Of a DNA stretch of 6,097 nt, positions 4,859 through 6,097 are shown piece by piece. This stretch comes from Dehalococcoidales bacterium (lineage in GTDB: Bacteria; Chloroflexota; Dehalococcoidia; Dehalococcoidales; UBA2162), in assembly GCA_030648675.1 (NCBI GenBank), contig JAUSGV010000073.1, positions 1 to 6,097 of the forward strand. Direction: 5' to 3'. The notes under the pieces were generated by a model, which was given only the letters and a program-made list of their open reading frames with translations, did not search any database and was not told the DNA's origin. How positions within the stretch are numbered: position 1 is the stretch's first letter; every line of letters starts with the position of its first letter. Position numbers and translations under genes: made by a program.

Positions 4859-4866
4859 TCACCCCC
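4859..4866 (-). promoter_or_regulatory. rplU ribosome binding site
   Basis: GGGGGTGA differs from the anti-Shine-Dalgarno complement GGAGGTGA by one base that can still pair as G-U. Its GGGGG core ends 8 bases before the ATT at 4853, an ideal distance. It would be unusable for TTG at 4868 and overlaps GTG at 4862. Confidence 0.5.
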
Positions 4867-4875
4867 AAACATCAG

Positions 4876-4905
4876 ATTCTACCAGCTACTTTGCTCAGGT
4901 GTCAA
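4876..4905 (-). promoter_or_regulatory. Sigma-70-type promoter of rplU-rpmA-rpmE
   Basis: On the minus strand a perfect -35 TTGACA (4905-4900) and a -10 TAGAAT (4881-4876, five of six) are separated by 18 bases. Transcription should begin near G4870, giving a leader of only about 17 bases before ATT 4853. No separate promoter is visible inside the overlapping rplU-rpmA-rpmE cluster. Confidence 0.7.
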
Positions 4906-5175
4906 GGCCGAGTTGGCTGAATTGTGCTCGATCACGAAGGAAGTGACGTAGCGGCGGTTAGTCTGGTGGCAAGAAGCCAGCAGTTAAAAGTCGGTGCGTG
5001 ACCGGTTCCAGAAGTAGATGACAAGGGCAACAATAATGATGACAACTATTATGATCAGGGCGCTTACCACGCCTAAGTATACCATCCGGGAAATTGGGGA
5101 ACAACCGTGATGAACCGCACGCTGGCTTTTCAGGGAGGGGCAGAAAAGCGACTTATCAAAAAGTTTACGCTAGGC
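4906..5175. other. Divergent spacer between rplU and the 16S gene
   Basis: This segment between the rplU promoter and the rRNA promoter has no gene of ordinary size. It contains the minus-strand 33-codon frame at 4984-5085 described separately. It ends in an AT-rich run (about 5150-5166) just upstream of the rRNA -35 box, where an UP element would lie. I see no tRNA, strong hairpin or known riboswitch in it. Confidence 0.5.
4984..5085 (-). CDS. Possible 33-residue single-span membrane peptide
   Basis: The frame starts with ATG at 5085 and ends with TAA at 4984-4986. It encodes MVYLGVVSALIII, a run of Val/Ile/Leu/Ala through about residue 23, then YFW and the hydrophilic end NRSRTDF. About 20 continuous hydrophobic residues, an aromatic belt and a positively charged C-terminus are what a small inner-membrane protein looks like, probably N-out/C-in. 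There is no good Shine-Dalgarno before the ATG and no obvious promoter. It lies in the same orientation upstream of rplU, and its transcript would enter the rplU promoter region. No family is recognised. It could be a chance frame, but chance rarely yields such an uninterrupted membrane segment with a neat charged end. Confidence 0.35.
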   Translation of the reverse strand: MVYLGVVSALIIIVVIIIVALVIYFWNRSRTDF

Positions 5176-5203
5176 TTGACAAGCCTTCCATATATCTGAT
5201 ACT
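5176..5203 (+). promoter_or_regulatory. rRNA promoter
   Basis: TTGACA (5176-5181), a perfect -35, is followed after 16 bases by GATACT (5198-5203), four of six to the -10 consensus. Transcription would start near 5210, about 75 bases before the mature 16S end. The AT-rich stretch at 5150-5166 just upstream could act as an UP element. Confidence 0.65.
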
Positions 5204-5224
5204 CTTACTTTTGCACTAAAAATT

Positions 5225-5236
5225 TGCACTTTAACA
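5225..5236 (+). promoter_or_regulatory. boxA antitermination site of the rRNA leader
   Basis: TGCACTTTAACA matches the E. coli rRNA boxA TGCTCTTTAACA at 11 of 12 positions and lies in the right place, between promoter and 16S. In well-studied systems boxA RNA binds NusB-NusE to keep RNA polymerase from stopping in rRNA. The octamer TTTGCACT also occurs 13 bases earlier (5210-5217), a possible partial second boxA at the very start of the transcript. Confidence 0.75.
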
Positions 5237-5284
5237 ATTGGATAGCGAGAAGAAGAGTCAAGCAAGCTAAGTTAATTCCATTTT

Positions 5285-6097
<813 letters not shown>

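Overview
The window looks like chromosome from an uncultured Chloroflexota bacterium, most likely class Dehalococcoidia. The 16S rRNA is the main evidence: its short V3 arm, the GTGGCAAACGGGTGAGTAA and GGTACTAGGTATGGGGAGTAT stretches, and its overall texture resemble Dehalococcoides-type 16S as I remember it. No alignment was run. The proteins (TrpRS, HisA, HisI, a YqhQ-like DUF1385 protein, L31, L27, L21) fit that placement. Gaps between genes are dense in short palindromic repeats of a kind common in this group.

Layout. Bases 1-296 hold no gene, only repeats and the trpS ribosome binding site. trpS (297-1268), hisA (1440-2159) and hisI (2414-2740) run on the plus strand but are separated by repeat-rich gaps of 171 and 254 bases, so they are not a tight operon. 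Bases 2741-3033, between convergent hisI and the DUF1385 gene, are almost all inverted repeats. On the minus strand lies a compact ribosomal protein cluster, rplU-rpmA-rpmE. L21 and L27 overlap, and L27 and L31 are 2 bases apart. A hairpin terminator follows, then the DUF1385 membrane protein gene. A good promoter is visible just upstream of rplU. Bases 4869-5284 separate this cluster from a divergent rRNA gene and hold both promoters, a boxA antitermination site and a possible 33-residue membrane peptide. The 16S gene starts near 5285 and runs off the end.

Function. HisI and HisA catalyse consecutive steps of histidine synthesis. TrpRS charges tRNA-Trp. L21, L27, L31 and 16S are ribosome components.

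The most unusual observation is that two genes, hisA (ATC at 1440) and rplU (ATT at 4853), seem to start on AUH codons exactly where the families have their initiating Met. Each has a suitably placed Shine-Dalgarno sequence. The TTG starts that automated calling would choose are poor: in hisA TTG removes catalytic Asp8, and in rplU it falls almost on the predicted transcription start. TrpRS also carries a four-cysteine pattern like the iron-sulfur site of Thermotoga TrpRS. I did not find a clear multi-gene novel system.
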